64,000 nucleotides of DNA from Lampris incognitus. Taxonomy: Eukaryota > Chordata > Actinopteri > Lampriformes > Lampridae. Below the pieces are notes generated by a model. That model made no database searches and was not told the origin of the DNA. It was given only the letters and a program-made list of their open reading frames with translations. The stretch spans positions 10,815,306 to 10,879,305 of the forward strand of contig NC_079219.1 in NCBI RefSeq assembly GCF_029633865.1. Direction: 5' to 3'. Of the stretch, positions 9,790-20,342 are shown piece after piece (position 1 is the first letter of the stretch; each line of letters starts with the position of its first letter). The translations under genes were made by a program, and so were the position numbers.

Positions 9790-10850
9790 CCTCTGTCATG
9801 CAGGTTACACTATGGTGGTCAAGTCATCTATGTATGCCCGGGTTGGTGGAAGACGCAGGCCATTCCTGGACCTTTCGCCTCCCACCACCCATCGAGATGT
9901 ACGGATGACAAGCTCCATTGCCATGGTGAATGCCAGAGGGGAAATAGTGCAGCCTGCCATGATGCCTATTTCTAGATGTTGCCAAGTGGTGGTGGTGTTC
10001 CGTGTTGTGACACAGAACTGGAGATCCTGAAAATAGGTCTTGACCAACGCTGTGATGTTTTTGGAGACATGAAAAAAATCAAATGCCGTCCACAGGATCT
10101 TGTGAGGAACCGATCCAAAAACGTTGGCGAGGTCTAAGAAAACCACATGCAGATCTCTCCGTTCTTTCTTGGCAGCTTGTATCTGGTGCCAGATGATATT
10201 AGCATGCCCCAGACATCCCGAGAAGCCATGGATCCCGGGCTTTCTGCACTGATGTATCGACAAATTTGTTTCTTTGCAGGAATGTGGAGAGCCTTTGGGC
10301 AATCACGCTAAAGAAGATCTTTCCCTCTACATTTAGAAGGCTGATCTGGTGAAACTGGCTGATGCAGGAAGAGTTCTTCTCCTTGGGGATCAGAATGCCT
10401 CCTGCTCTTCGCCATGCCCTGAGTATGACTCTTTTCTGCCATGCCACTTTCATCAGCTTCCAGAGGTATTTCAGGACTCCAGGAGTGTTCTTATAGAGTC
10501 TATACTGAATAGCATTGGGCCCAGGAGCTGACATCGATCTTACCTGCTTTACCGTCCTCGCTCCCTTGCTCCATGTGGGGGGTCTTGTGTCCATATGGTG
10601 GTCAGGTGGGTGAATTGGTGGCATGTCATCCAGGATGGTGACTGGCTCATGTCTCCGGACATCAGAGTAGGTCTTCTTTAGGTGCTCTTCCAGATCTCGT
10701 ATGGGGACTCTAAGGCTCCCATTCTTCTCGCTGTCAAAAAGGCTCTTGACAAAGCTGTAAGGGTTGCTGTAGAAGCGAGTCCTAGCCCGTTCTTTCCTCT
10801 TATGCTGTCGTCTGAGGTGTTCTGCTCTTCGCAGCTTTGTCAAACGCTGC
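9790..10850 (-). pseudogene. LINE reverse transcriptase fragment, clade unassigned
   Basis: Two minus-strand frames, 10199-10843 and 9805-10302, encode adjacent parts of a non-LTR reverse transcriptase and are offset by a frameshift near 10250. Recognisable are the pre-palm region (SAPGPNAIQYRLYKN, GGILIPKEKNS), the palm strand VVFLDLANVFGSVPHK, and the catalytic YIDD at the left end. The LDLANAYGS/YIDD style recalls the R2/R4/NeSL-related group, but I cannot place it firmly. Both ends are missing and the copy is dead. Confidence 0.7.
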
Positions 10851-10939
10851 TTTATTTCAGCCTGCAGTGCGTGACAGTGGAGTTATGTGACAGTGGAGTT
10901 CTTGGAAAAGATGACTTGATGCTTATTTGAAATTGTGAT

Positions 10940-12845
10940 GGTGCAGCAGTGTTCCAAAGTTCTAAATCTAGCATTTGGCCAATTCAGCATTGGGTTACTG
11001 AACTGAAACCAGAAGTGAGGAAAAGGCACAGTTTGACATCAGCATTATGGCTTGGGCCAAGTTAACCATCCATGTTAACATTACTACCACCATTTGTTAA
11101 AGAAGCCTCATCATTAGAGACTGAAGGTATTGACTGGCAGGGAAACTCATGTTTCTAAAGTGTTTGTGCTGGTCTGTAGCTCTGATTCAATGGCTTGCCC
11201 ATTACTTTGTAACACAAAGCAGTTCAATGGTTTCTATGGTTGTGACTTTTGTAATCACAAAAGTGGTAAATCCTATCCATATGACCGACCTGAACCCCCA
11301 CTTCGAAATGAGACAGATAATTTCAGTCGTGCAATGTCAGCTTCAGATAACGAGAAAGTGTTTGGAATCAAAGGGCCATCTCCTTTAATGAAGCTTAGTC
11401 ACTTCCAAATGATAAATGGTTTCATTCCTGAATATCAACACAATGTGTGTCTCGGAGTCACTTGGCAACTGTCCACATTGTGATTTGACACAGCAAACAC
11501 TGAAGCCCCCTGGTACATTGGCAAACAGATTTGAAGAGGCTGATATGCCACTTGTAAAAATAAAACCTCCTGTTGAGATAACCAGAACACCAAGGTCAAT
11601 GAGTGAAAGGAAGTTGTGAAAAGCTTCATAGTGGCGAGCATTTCTCCTCTTCTATGCTCCGCCTGTCTTGAAAGGCATACTCTCTGCCAGATTTTGAATC
11701 AATTGTTCCTACTGGCATTTGGCAGATATACATTACTGCAGGATAAGATCAAGACTAGGAGCATCTTGATGTCAGAACAAGCTCTTGAAAAACGTGTCAT
11801 TGAATTTCAAAGACAGTACGGGAAACACCACATGACTTTCAACATACACTTGCTCACACACATCACACTTAGTATGAAACTCTGGGGGCCATTATGGGCT
11901 ACATCAGCCTTTATATTTGAATCCAGTATGGGCACTCTATTGAAGTATTTTAATGGAACACAGTACAGTGCATCCGGAAAGTATTCACACCCCTTTACTT
12001 TCCCCACATTTTGTTATGTTACAGCCTTATTCCAAAATGGATTAAATTCTTTTTTTTCTCATCAATTTTTATTTTTAATAAATTTGCAAAAATTTCTACA
12101 AAACCTTTTTCCCCTTTGTCATTATGGGGTATTGTGTGTAGATTGATGAGAAAAAAAAAGGAATTTAATCCATTTTGGAATAAGGCTGTAACATAACAAA
12201 ATGTGGGGAAAGTGAAGGGGTGTGAATACTTTCCGGATGCACTGTATGTCCCTTCACAAATAGCTAGAAAATTTCTGTTGTGGAGAGAATTAACAGAAAG
12301 GGCCAAGCATACTATCACAAGTGCAAAGGTTCGGTCATTTGTTGAAGAACTTTATTTTAAATAAGCGAAGAACAGAAAAATGTGAAATACTAAACGAAAA
12401 TGTCAAGGGTTTTGGGTATCCCCCATTGCAAGAAAATATCATAACTTCGTATAGGCTTACCATTGCCAAGTTATGTGGAAATCTAAGTAACTGCTTCTGG
12501 TCTTACAGACGTTTTTTGATTGATGGAGTTATGCATCAGCCAAAAGATATGACCGACTAAAGAAAAGATACAACAGTGCTGTATACTTGAAAAATGATAC
12601 ACTGTGTTTAATTAATGACTTAGTCATTTTTAAACAAAAGTCAGCACATCAGAGCCCTGCATATTGTGCATGTACCAAGCATTGCTGTGTTTTAGTTGAG
12701 GCACTTGCTAAATCTAGCAGGCCTTTATGTAAAGATTCACAAATAATTGTACAGAGCACTTTCATACATGAGGTGAGGAAGACTGGAAACATCAGTGCTA
12801 TCTGGCCAGTTCAGGAATCAGTTCATTTCATGCACTTGTGTACAT
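10940..12845 (+). pseudogene. En/Spm (CACTA)-like transposase relic, split by a MITE
   Basis: Plus-strand frames resemble the transposase proteins of fish En/Spm-like elements: KQFNGFYGCDFCNHK near 11220, FGIKGPSPLMKLSHF near 11370, then FIPEYQHNVCLGVTWQ. A downstream block ends with KLWGPLWATSAFIFESSMG (about 11875-11935). The reading is interrupted at 11966-12244 by a 279-bp MITE and resumes directly behind it (IARKFLLWRELTERAKHTI). Several stops and frameshifts exist besides the insertion, so no product is expected. Assignment rests on motif memory; a domesticated transposase-like gene relic is the main alternative. Confidence 0.55.
11966..12244. mobile_element. MITE derived from a Tc1-like element
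   Basis: A 279-bp element flanked by TA (11964-11965, 12245-12246). Its ends read CAGTGCATCCGGAAAGTATT and the reverse complement, and the inverted repeats extend about 100 bp inward. The ends and the unpaired centre match the terminal part of the Tc1-like element at 57732-60978 (compare 60790-60978), so it is an internally deleted relative. It has no coding capacity. Confidence 0.9.
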
Positions 12846-14376
12846 GAAATGAAACGAAATGCCATTTCCCCCAGCCCACAGTAGTATATCACAAAGACAC
12901 AAACACATCCAAAAACTACAAGAACACACATATTCAAACTAACACATACATCCAAACTAAAAAAAAAAAATCACTGTCCAAGGGAACAAACGGCAGCCAT
13001 GATGAATGTCGCAACCGCCAGTCTGCATGGGCTAGCAGTTAGCTTAGCCCGCCCCGCTTCCACATCCTGTCAGACTGCCCTCGGTGATTCCTCCTCAGGC
13101 GCAGGTCCAGGCAGGGGCCGTGGTCCCCGGGCCCATTGTTAACCTATCTGCTTTCCACTGCATTTCACTTCTGGTGTGGGAAGATGACTGCGCGAATTCA
13201 TGTTTCCAGTGGCCTTACCTAGTACCATCCATGCAGTGTCTTTGTCCACATCTGCGTCTAAGTTTTGTCTTCATTTGATGAATGGGGGAACTGGCGCTGG
13301 ATCGGCTGGGAGAGTGGGGCAGGCTAAGCTAACTGCTAGCCCATGCAGACCGGCAGGTCCGATAACACCGAGGGCGGTCTGGCAACGGCCTCACCTGACA
13401 TTGACTGTGGTGTTTTTGATGTCATCGTGAGGAGTGCGATGGAGGGTGTGTCAGAGGGTGTCAGGCTGGGAGAGCTGGTGCTGGATCGGCTGGGAGGGCT
13501 TGGTCTGCTTTGTCCGGTTGCCACAGGGAGTTGCATTGTTCAGCTGACGAAAGTCCACACAGAACCTCCAGGTGTCATCCTTCTTTTTGACCAGGATGGC
13601 AGGGGCGGCCCAAGGGCTGTTGGATGGCTCTATCACCCCGGCCGCAGCCATCTCTAGAATCATCTGCTCTGCAGTTTCATGCTTGGCAAGCGCTAACCGG
13701 TAGGGTCGCAGTCTAACGGGCCCCTTGGGTCGTGCCAGTGTCGATTGTGTGCTGCACCAGGTTGGTCTGGGTGCACTCCTCCTTGCGTGCAGCGAAAACC
13801 TCAGTGAACTGTTGGAGCAGGTCTTTCAGCTGTTGGTTCTGCTGAGGGTCCAGCCCTTCACTGCTCCGCTGATACAGATCCTGGGTGGCGGCAATAGTGT
13901 CCAGTGAGGGTGTCTGAGGAATAGTAGTCTCAATGAGGGTCATCGTCGGTGGGCCGGGCAGTGTCGTCATCCAGGATCTGTATCAGCGCTGTTCCACCAA
14001 TGTAGTCGACTAAAGGGTCCGGCCCGTTTGCCAAGGGCTAACGTGTTTGCTTATTCGTATACGTTACACTACCCCCCTCCTTCGGGAGACGCTTCCGATG
14101 GCCTCACGGTCCTTCACGATCTCACCATCCCACTTCTGACACCAAATAGCAATCACATAAACGCATAAAACCACATAAAATACTTGCAACATTTAATAAC
14201 ATCACTAACAATCTGAACGCAGTGCCTGATGGGTAAAACAGGAGGGCACGATTCTAACGGGGTAGCCTCTTCGCTATGTTGCACTGCTGTGGGCTGGGGG
14301 AAATGGCCTTTCGTTTCATTTCATGTGCTGAAGTACATGAGGCGAAATGACAAATAAAGTGTTCCTGATTCCTGAC
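12800..14376. repeat. mosaic of retroelement pieces with nested inverted repeats
   Basis: The outer inverted arms 12842-12883 and 14290-14336 share CCATTTCCCCCAGCCCACAG. The right arm is followed by a LINE/SINE-like tail (TTCCTGATTCCTGA). Inner arms 13020-13050 and 13322-13350 share the CTGCATGGGCTAGCAGTTAG segment in opposite orientation. Between them lie a gypsy pol fragment and a SINE-like stretch (13998-14070) related to 29570-29645. The arrangement suggests two copies of one repeat inserted in opposite directions. Confidence 0.55.
13500..13985 (-). pseudogene. degenerate Ty3/gypsy pol fragment (start of RT)
   Basis: Minus-strand frames give the entry into a gypsy reverse transcriptase: [20 protein letters not shown] (about 13790-13850), then, in another frame, [20 protein letters not shown] and [11 protein letters not shown] at 13541-13640. 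It breaks off before the catalytic palm. Farther right, at about 14128-14149, the minus strand reads TTTGGTGTCAGAAGTGGGAT, which looks like the post-LTR leader of such an element. This is consistent with a truncated minus-strand copy. Confidence 0.7.
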
Positions 14377-14483
14377 GTACAGACCAAATATACTTCGTGT
14401 ACTTGTCAGTATAAGCTAAGTATACTTAAGTATAATTTTGTTTAGTATATCGCTGATAAGTACATAAAAAGTAAACTGAAAGC

Positions 14484-15061
14484 ACACTCCCCCCCCCCCT
14501 TTTTCTCCCCAATTGTACCCGTCCAATTACCCCACTCTTCCAAGCCGTCCCGGTCTCTGCTCCGCCCCCTCTGCCGATCCAGGGAGGGCTGCAGACTACC
14601 ACATGCCTCCTCCGATACATGTGGAGTCGCCAGCCACTTCTTTTCACCTGACAGTGAGGAGTTTCACCAGGGGGACGTAGCGCGCGGGAGGATCACGCTG
14701 TTCCCCCCAGTTCCCACGCCCCCCCGAACAGGCGCCCCGACCGACCAGAGGAGGCGCTAGTGCAGCGACCAGGACACATAGCCACATCTGGCTTCCCACC
14801 CGCAGACAGTGGCGCTGGCAGCCGTAATCCTGTACGCACCGTGCGTACGCAGGGTGACAGCCAGTGACGTTAACACCAATCATCGGCCTTCAAACGTGTT
14901 TGCGTCAAACGGCGTGAGTGGCCAAAAAAAAAACCAAAAAAACCAAAAACGAACAAAATCATAAAAAAATGTACGCACAGGATTACGGCTCCCGTCGCCA
15001 CTGCGTCTGTAGGGACGCCCGGAGAAGCCGGAGGCAACACGGGGATTCGAACCAACAGTCC
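14484..15061 (+). repeat. dispersed teleost repeat (SINE-like) interrupted by a small insertion
   Basis: The segment from TCTCCCCAATTG through GCCGATCCAGGGAGGGCTGC to TGTCTGTAGGGACGCCCG and ACACGGGGATTCGAACC is a common interspersed repeat in fish genomes by recollection. A B-box-like GGGATTCGAACC lies near the right end. The expected continuity is broken at about 14834-14976 by foreign sequence with inverted ends. No protein is encoded. Confidence 0.6.
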
Positions 15062-15129
15062 TTCACAGAGTTAGAAGCATTTTGTCTTCACCGATTCAAT
15101 GTTGGACCCCGACAGCCTAATATAAGAAT

Positions 15130-15245
15130 ATGGACCTGACGGCATCCCAGCAGAAATCCTGAAGGATGGTGGGCCAGTTCTCCTCAGTCCCATCCATGCC
15201 CTGCTCCTCAAAATATGGGAAAATAGAAGAACCCCGCTACAATGT
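15130..15245 (+). pseudogene. short LINE RT fragment
   Basis: One open stretch reads GPDGIPAEILKDGGPVLLS and continues to LLLKIWENRRTP. That is the template-entry motif of non-LTR reverse transcriptases. Only about 38 codons survive and both sides are unrelated. Confidence 0.65.
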
Positions 15246-15355
15246 AGCGGTTTGGTTCTCCACCCGTCTAAATCTCCTTCCTCTTCATCCTGCCAGCTAA
15301 CCGCCTTCCCCCTGCCCCTAAACCCCCCCCCCCACTCCAACTCCCTCCCCCCAAA

Positions 15356-15782
15356 TGCTCAGAATCATCTGAAATGCCGAGAAAGGTGGTTTTTAGCCAT
15401 TTTTAGAAAATGCATATTTTGCATAATTATGCATAATTATTATAATTATATTTTAATATTCTGGTATTTTTCTGGTCCTCTCTGGAACAATACCTACCAC
15501 CTCCAAAAAAAAATTAGGATCATAAGTGCATTTTTGCAAAAATGCATTTATTTTGCATAATGCCAAAACATTTCTAAGTCCCAGCAATTTTTTTTTATAT
15601 AGGTGAAAAAATCAAAGATGCTCAGAATCATCTGAAATGCCGAGAAAAGTGGTTTTTAGCCATTTTTAGAAAAATGCAAATTTTGCATATTTATGCATAA
15701 TTTTAATTTTCTGGGATTTTTCCCTTACTCTCTGAGACAATACCTACCACCTCCAAAAAGAATTAGGATCATAAATGCTTTA
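15356..15782. repeat. tandem repeat, about 262-bp unit, 1.6 copies
   Basis: The start TGCTCAGAATCATCTGAAAT recurs 262 bp later (15356 and 15618). Both copies continue through GGTTTTTAGCCATTTTTAGA and ACAATACCTACCACCTCCAA. The AT-rich unit contains several TGCATAATTATGCAT-like stretches. It may be a satellite monomer pair. A (CA)n run follows at 15812-15860. Confidence 0.75.
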
Positions 15783-15809
15783 GTTTTCGGTCCAGCTATC
15801 TACACTAAC

Positions 15810-15844
<35 letters not shown>

Positions 15845-16220
15845 CACCACACACACACACATTCCGAAAATATATGAGGGATTATATGGATTAAAAAAAA
15901 CTTCCAATTGGTGTTCAACTGACATGGGGAGAGAGAGTAAAAAATGATATAAAGTTAATTTCATAAGCGAAGTGTTCCTTTAATGTCTTGCTTTGCATCA
16001 ACTTGACTATGTGACATACATAATTGATTCACTTTCATCTTTAAAATGGAATAATCTAAACAAATTAAATACTTCTAAACAAAGCCGCACATATAAAAAT
16101 ATTATTATTGAAATGATAACTCAAACATCGTTGATTTAATCCGGAGTGAGCAAGGTTAAGACCGGGATTCGATACGGCGACTTCATGGGCTTCTTCATTT
16201 TCCCCTCCAAACGTACTGAC

Positions 16221-16676
16221 ACGCCCACAGGCTCCTCTGATTGGCTATTCACCGCGTTACAGGTGCAGAATGCTGGCACGCCCACAGGCTCTTCTGATTG
16301 GCTATTCACCGCGTTACAGGCGCAGAATGCTGGCACGCCCACAGGCTCCTCTGATTGGCTATTCACCGCGTTACAGGTGCAGAATGCTGGCACGCCCACA
16401 GGCTCTTCTGATTGGCTATTCACCGCGTTACAGGCGCAGAATGCTGGCACGCCCACAGGCTCCTCTGATTGGCTATTCACCGCGTTACAGGTGCAGAATG
16501 CTGGCACGCCCACAGGTTCTTCTGATTGGCTATTCACCGCGTTACAGGCGCAGAATGCTGGCACGCCCACAGGCTCCTCTGATTGGCTATTCACCGCGTT
16601 ACAGGCGCAGAATGCTGGCACGCCCACAGGCTCCTCTGATTGGCTATTCACCGCGTTACAGGCGCAGAATGCTGGC
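16221..16676. repeat. 57-bp minisatellite, 8 units, each with a CCAAT box
   Basis: Eight head-to-tail units of exactly 57 bp start at 16221, 16278, 16335, 16392, 16449, 16506, 16563 and 16620. Units 1-6 alternate between two variants (TCCTCT...GGTGCAG and TTCTTCT-type...GGCGCAG), giving a 114-bp higher-order period; units 7 and 8 are hybrids. Every unit contains CTGATTGGCT, a good inverted CCAAT (NF-Y) box. The unit length is a multiple of three and lacks stops in several frames, so long repetitive frames appear on both strands; I regard these as non-coding. The array lies about 300 bp past the sialidase stop codon. Confidence 0.93.
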
Positions 16677-16973
16677 AGGCGGCGGAGTAGACCGCTCCGC
16701 TACCCAGATGTGAGCATACTCACTTATTTCTAGTTTAAAAAGAAGCATGCTAATAGCACACTTGAATAAACTTGTTTTTTGCAGCATTGTAGTCGGACGA
16801 GTAGATTTAGATTTCATTTATCAATGGAGAACCTGAGTATATTTACCTTTGCTGCTAATTGATGATACATCAGTTACAATTACATTGTATCCATAAAAGA
16901 CTTGCTTACAAGCAACATTTCCCACGCGAGCTGATTAGGGAGGGACACGGTGATTGAAACAGTTGCTGTGACA

Positions 16974-18237
16974 TCAACTAAAAACCACAGATTTTTCAAG
17001 TTTGGTGAAATCCCTGTAGCTCAAGACCACGCACGCAATCTGCTCATATTCATTTTTCTGCCCGCACTCCATTAGACAGGCAATCTGACCATCGCCAATC
17101 AAAGCCAGGTCTGAATAACCGCTGGGCCCGTAGTTAATGACTCGGGGACTGCTCCATTCACCTGATTTTAGTGGGGAATGGTTTACATATGCTCCTAAAT
17201 TGGTCCTTTTCGAATTACTGGTTGGATGGGTGAAGAGCAGCCAAGTTTCATTGCTCTGGGACGGGGCACCGTTTGCATTCTCAGATTCACCTTGTGCAGG
17301 AACGGCAATCACACTTCCCTGACAACCTATTTGTCCTGTTTCAACAAGTTTGTCAGCAGGATCGGGAATTGTGAAATCCTCTCCGTCGTTCTCACTCTGA
17401 GCCTCTATTCGATACCCCCCCGCATTGCGCGCATTGCAGTAAACATGGCTCAGCCCTGCGTCATCCAACACCTCTGCCATTTCACATTCCAGCGACCTAT
17501 TTTGAAGCCGATTGCCAACTTGCCATGTTTCTCCAGAGTCATCACTATACACACACAGCGCAAATGACTGCGAGTGCAACGGAATGCAGGGACTATAAGC
17601 GTACGCCGGTATGATCAATCTACCACTACTGAGCTGGATACCATGGCCAGGCCCCACAGCAAAAGTCGTCCAGTCCTTGATAACATCATGCAGATGGTCG
17701 GTCAAGTCCTGCACCTCTTCCCAATCTTGGCCATCATTACGGCTCTTGATGTAGCAGAGACGGGTCTTGTTGTTGCCCGAGCGCCTCTGGTCGTCCTCCG
17801 AGACAGTTCCCTCGACACAGATGAAAAAGAGGAACAGAGTTTTGGTTTTTTTCTCATACACTGGGCACGGGTTCATTGGACGGTATCCAGTTAGTCGTGC
17901 CTTTTTCACCTCCTCCAGTTTTGACCACTGAAAAAGAGAGTATGAATTAATGAAATAACCATGAAAATGATTTACATACTCTTGATGATTGTCGACAAGC
18001 TCTTCAAAAATGTAAAAGCAACGAACAAAAAAAAAATCAATTTCCCAGAACAATCACCTCAATGGTGACCTTGTTAAATCCAGCTTTCATCAGGGTTCCT
18101 CTCTTCATGACCAGCGCTTCTGTGCTTTCGTCTGCGAGAGTCTTCCGCCTCTCTGCGAAAGCCAGGAGAGTGTTTTCCTCCATCTGACAGAGGAGAGCAG
18201 GAATTCTGTACACTTTTCGACTGCTTTTGGTACCCAT
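16974..18237 (-). CDS. neu3: sialidase, Neu3-like (two exons)
   Basis: Exon 1 is 18237-18058 and exon 2 is 17927-16974, both on the minus strand. They are joined across a 130-bp intron with donor GTGATT and acceptor TTTTTCAG, phase 0, giving 377 residues. The protein is an exo-alpha-sialidase of the Neu3 type, which in vertebrates removes sialic acid from gangliosides at membranes. It has the YRIP motif (Arg11 of the arginine triad), three Asp boxes (122-129 SRNDGQDW, 188-195 SDDSGETW, 238-245 SENDGEDF) and the Neu3-like blocks TFAVGPGHGIQL, TWLLFTHPTS and GYSDL with candidate nucleophile Tyr331. The ATG at 18237 is the first in frame; upstream frame sequence has no ATG. Length is slightly below human NEU3 (428). 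Fish carry several neu3 paralogues and I cannot tell which one this is. No inactivating lesion is seen. Confidence 0.92.
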
Positions 18238-18843
18238 GGCTGCACCGTTTACTTTCAGACTAAATCTGTCTGTCCTCTCTCTTCGAAAAAACAATCAGAA
18301 CAGCTTTTCACTTGTACAGCACTCGCTGACTATCTGTTAACCGGTCTTACGAAAATGCAACCAAAATCATAGCGAGTGAGCCATGACATGCCCTGCCCCC
18401 CCCCCCCCACACACACACACACACAAGGAAGTGTACCAAGAAGTATGATGAGATGGGGAATTTCCAGGCAGGGTCAGCCTCTGTTGTAAGTTGTGTTTAA
18501 TGTGAAATCTATTTATAACATGGCTGACAGCAAATGTAAACAACGTTCCAGTCTAGCAAAGGGGGGTCAATTCTGTGTACGAGGGCCCACTGACTGACAC
18601 AGGGCCATTTTGTAACACAAGCTAGTTTCTGATGCGAGGATTCGTGGTCCCTTCCCGGTGACGTCAAAAGTAAACGTAATTATCATGTAGAAAGAAGAAA
18701 GACAGCTGAAGAGCAGCTGCCTTCAGGGCAGCGGTGGACGTCCCGGTGGGTGGAAGCCACTATACTAAGGCTACATTTAGGGGAGGAGGGAGAGAAGGAA
18801 GAGCAATGGATGAGAGAAAAACAGAGAGCTGTCAAAAGTGTGT

Positions 18844-18874
<31 letters not shown>

Positions 18875-19164
18875 TCCAGGAGCTCTATACAGCACAGTTC
18901 AGTGTGCTGAAATGCAGCCCATAAATATTATGAGTATCCTCCCTTCCCCTCCTCCTCCTATTTCCTTACTCCATCTCCCTCCTTCCCTGACCAATAACCC
19001 CCCCCCCCCACACACACACACACACACCTGCTCTGTATCCAGTCCTGCCTCCAGCAATCATAGCACCGGAGCGGGCAGGTGCCAGAGACCTAAGCCAGGG
19101 ATTTAAGAGAAAGAGAAAACCAGAAAGACAAAGAGAGAGAGAGAGAGAGAGGGAGGGAGGGAGG

Positions 19165-19200
<36 letters not shown>

Positions 19201-19629
19201 ATTTACTGGATTATTTTAAAGTCAAATGAAGCTGTAATTTTATTGCAAAAGTAAACCATGCTGAACGGATTCCCTCAAACAGACGAATCGATGCAAGATG
19301 AATATGAACGAGTCAGCTCAAGTCCCCGCTGCCTAACAGTTGTGCCAGTCATTCTCTAAACAAGGACACGTAGTGTCATCGATGTGAAGCACAACTGTTG
19401 ACTTTGTTGTGAACAGAACGATACGGGATCGCTATCTTAAGTTGGTACTTGCAAGCAGGTGGAGCACGAACCTCACATTGTCAATTCAGCAGCTTGCATG
19501 AGATCACAACACTAAAGAAGGAACAAGATTTTTTTCAACAATTTCTAGTTTTCCGTATATCTGTCCATTTTTTCACACGTTTATGTGTAGTGCATTTCTT
19601 CGACTGTCCCTTTAACTGGACTTTTTTTT
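18238..19629. other. upstream region of the sialidase gene, microsatellite-rich
   Basis: No coding feature is supported here. By position it holds the promoter and 5' UTR of the minus-strand sialidase. It contains poly(C)/(CA)n at 18396-18425, (TG)n at 18849-18874, poly(C)/(CA)n at 18998-19027 and (GA)n/(GGGA)n at 19131-19197. No TATA box or CpG-rich core could be assigned with confidence. Confidence 0.6.
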
Positions 19630-20020
19630 TTGCGGCACGGTGACCCAGTGATTAGAGCTGTTGCCTCACAGCGAGAAGGCCCTGGGTTCGAACCCCAGGC
19701 CGTCCCAAGAAGGCCCTGGGTTCGAACCCCAGGCCGTCCCACTTCCTTTCTATGTGGAGTTTGCATGTTCTCCCCGTGTCTGCGTGGGTTTCCTCCGGGT
19801 GCTCCGGTTTCCCCCCCCCCCCCCACCATCAAAAAGGCATGCATGTTAGGGTTAATACTCCTGTCTGTGCCCCTGAGCAAGGCAATGGGAAGAAGAACTG
19901 GAGTTGGTCCCCGGGTGCTGCAGCTGCCCACTGCCCCTGTACAATAGGACGGGTTACGTGCAGAGAACACATTTCTTTGTAGCCGTACAACGACAATAGA
20001 AAGTGGCTTTTCATTTCATT
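19630..20020 (+). repeat. tRNA-like SINE-type repeat with duplicated B-box segment
   Basis: Starts GGCACGGTGACCCAGTG (A-box-like) and carries a B box GGGTTCGAACCCC. The typical body follows (TTTGCATGTTCTCCCCGTGT, GGTTTCCTCCGGGTGCTCC). The 34-bp B-box segment is present twice in tandem (19674-19707 and 19708-19741). A piece with the usual 3' end of such elements (CCCTGAGTAGGATAAGCG) occurs separately at 20538-20602. The tail region ends near TTTTCATTTCATTTGGC. Confidence 0.7.
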
Positions 20021-20314
20021 TGGCATGGGTGTCTTTAACCCCCCCCCCCCAGCCCAGGCATAACACCACGGGTCAACTTGACTGGACCGGACTTGACTTT
20101 ACGTCATATCCTGGCCGGACGCTTCACGTCGCATTGTAAGTTGAACCGGTTCAGCAGAGCTAATTAGCTCGTCTGAGTCATGTTCTGAGTTGAGCAGCGA
20201 CCCAGAAAAGCAGGCTGACACGTCAGAAAGACTTTTATCACTAGACTGCAGTCACGGCTGTGACTGCAGCCCAGTTCAGTCTACTCATCTTACCTTTCTC
20301 GTTACACAGAAACC

Positions 20315-20342
20315 TGATCTTAGCCAAAAGGCCGAGAAGCGA
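20315..20342 (-). ncRNA. U2 snRNA 5'-end fragment (pseudogene)
   Basis: Twenty-eight bases on the minus strand match nucleotides 2-29 of vertebrate U2 snRNA exactly (core CTTCTCGGCCTTTTGGCTAA), as I recall that RNA. After that the similarity stops abruptly: the branch-point-recognition region is absent. No U2 body or 3' box follows, so it is not a functional gene. It may be a truncated retropseudogene, a snRNA-derived SINE head, or a remnant of a U2-targeting retroelement site. Confidence 0.7.

Noticed and set aside
14120-14280. Possible LTR of the degenerate gypsy fragment.
   Set aside because: A leader-like TTTGGTGTCAGAAGTGGGAT is present, but no second copy of the adjacent sequence exists in the window to define an LTR.
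16136-16733. Long repetitive open frames on both strands (units of 19 residues).
   Set aside because: They come from a 57-bp minisatellite whose unit length is divisible by three; frames on both strands stay open, and no start context or homologue supports a protein.
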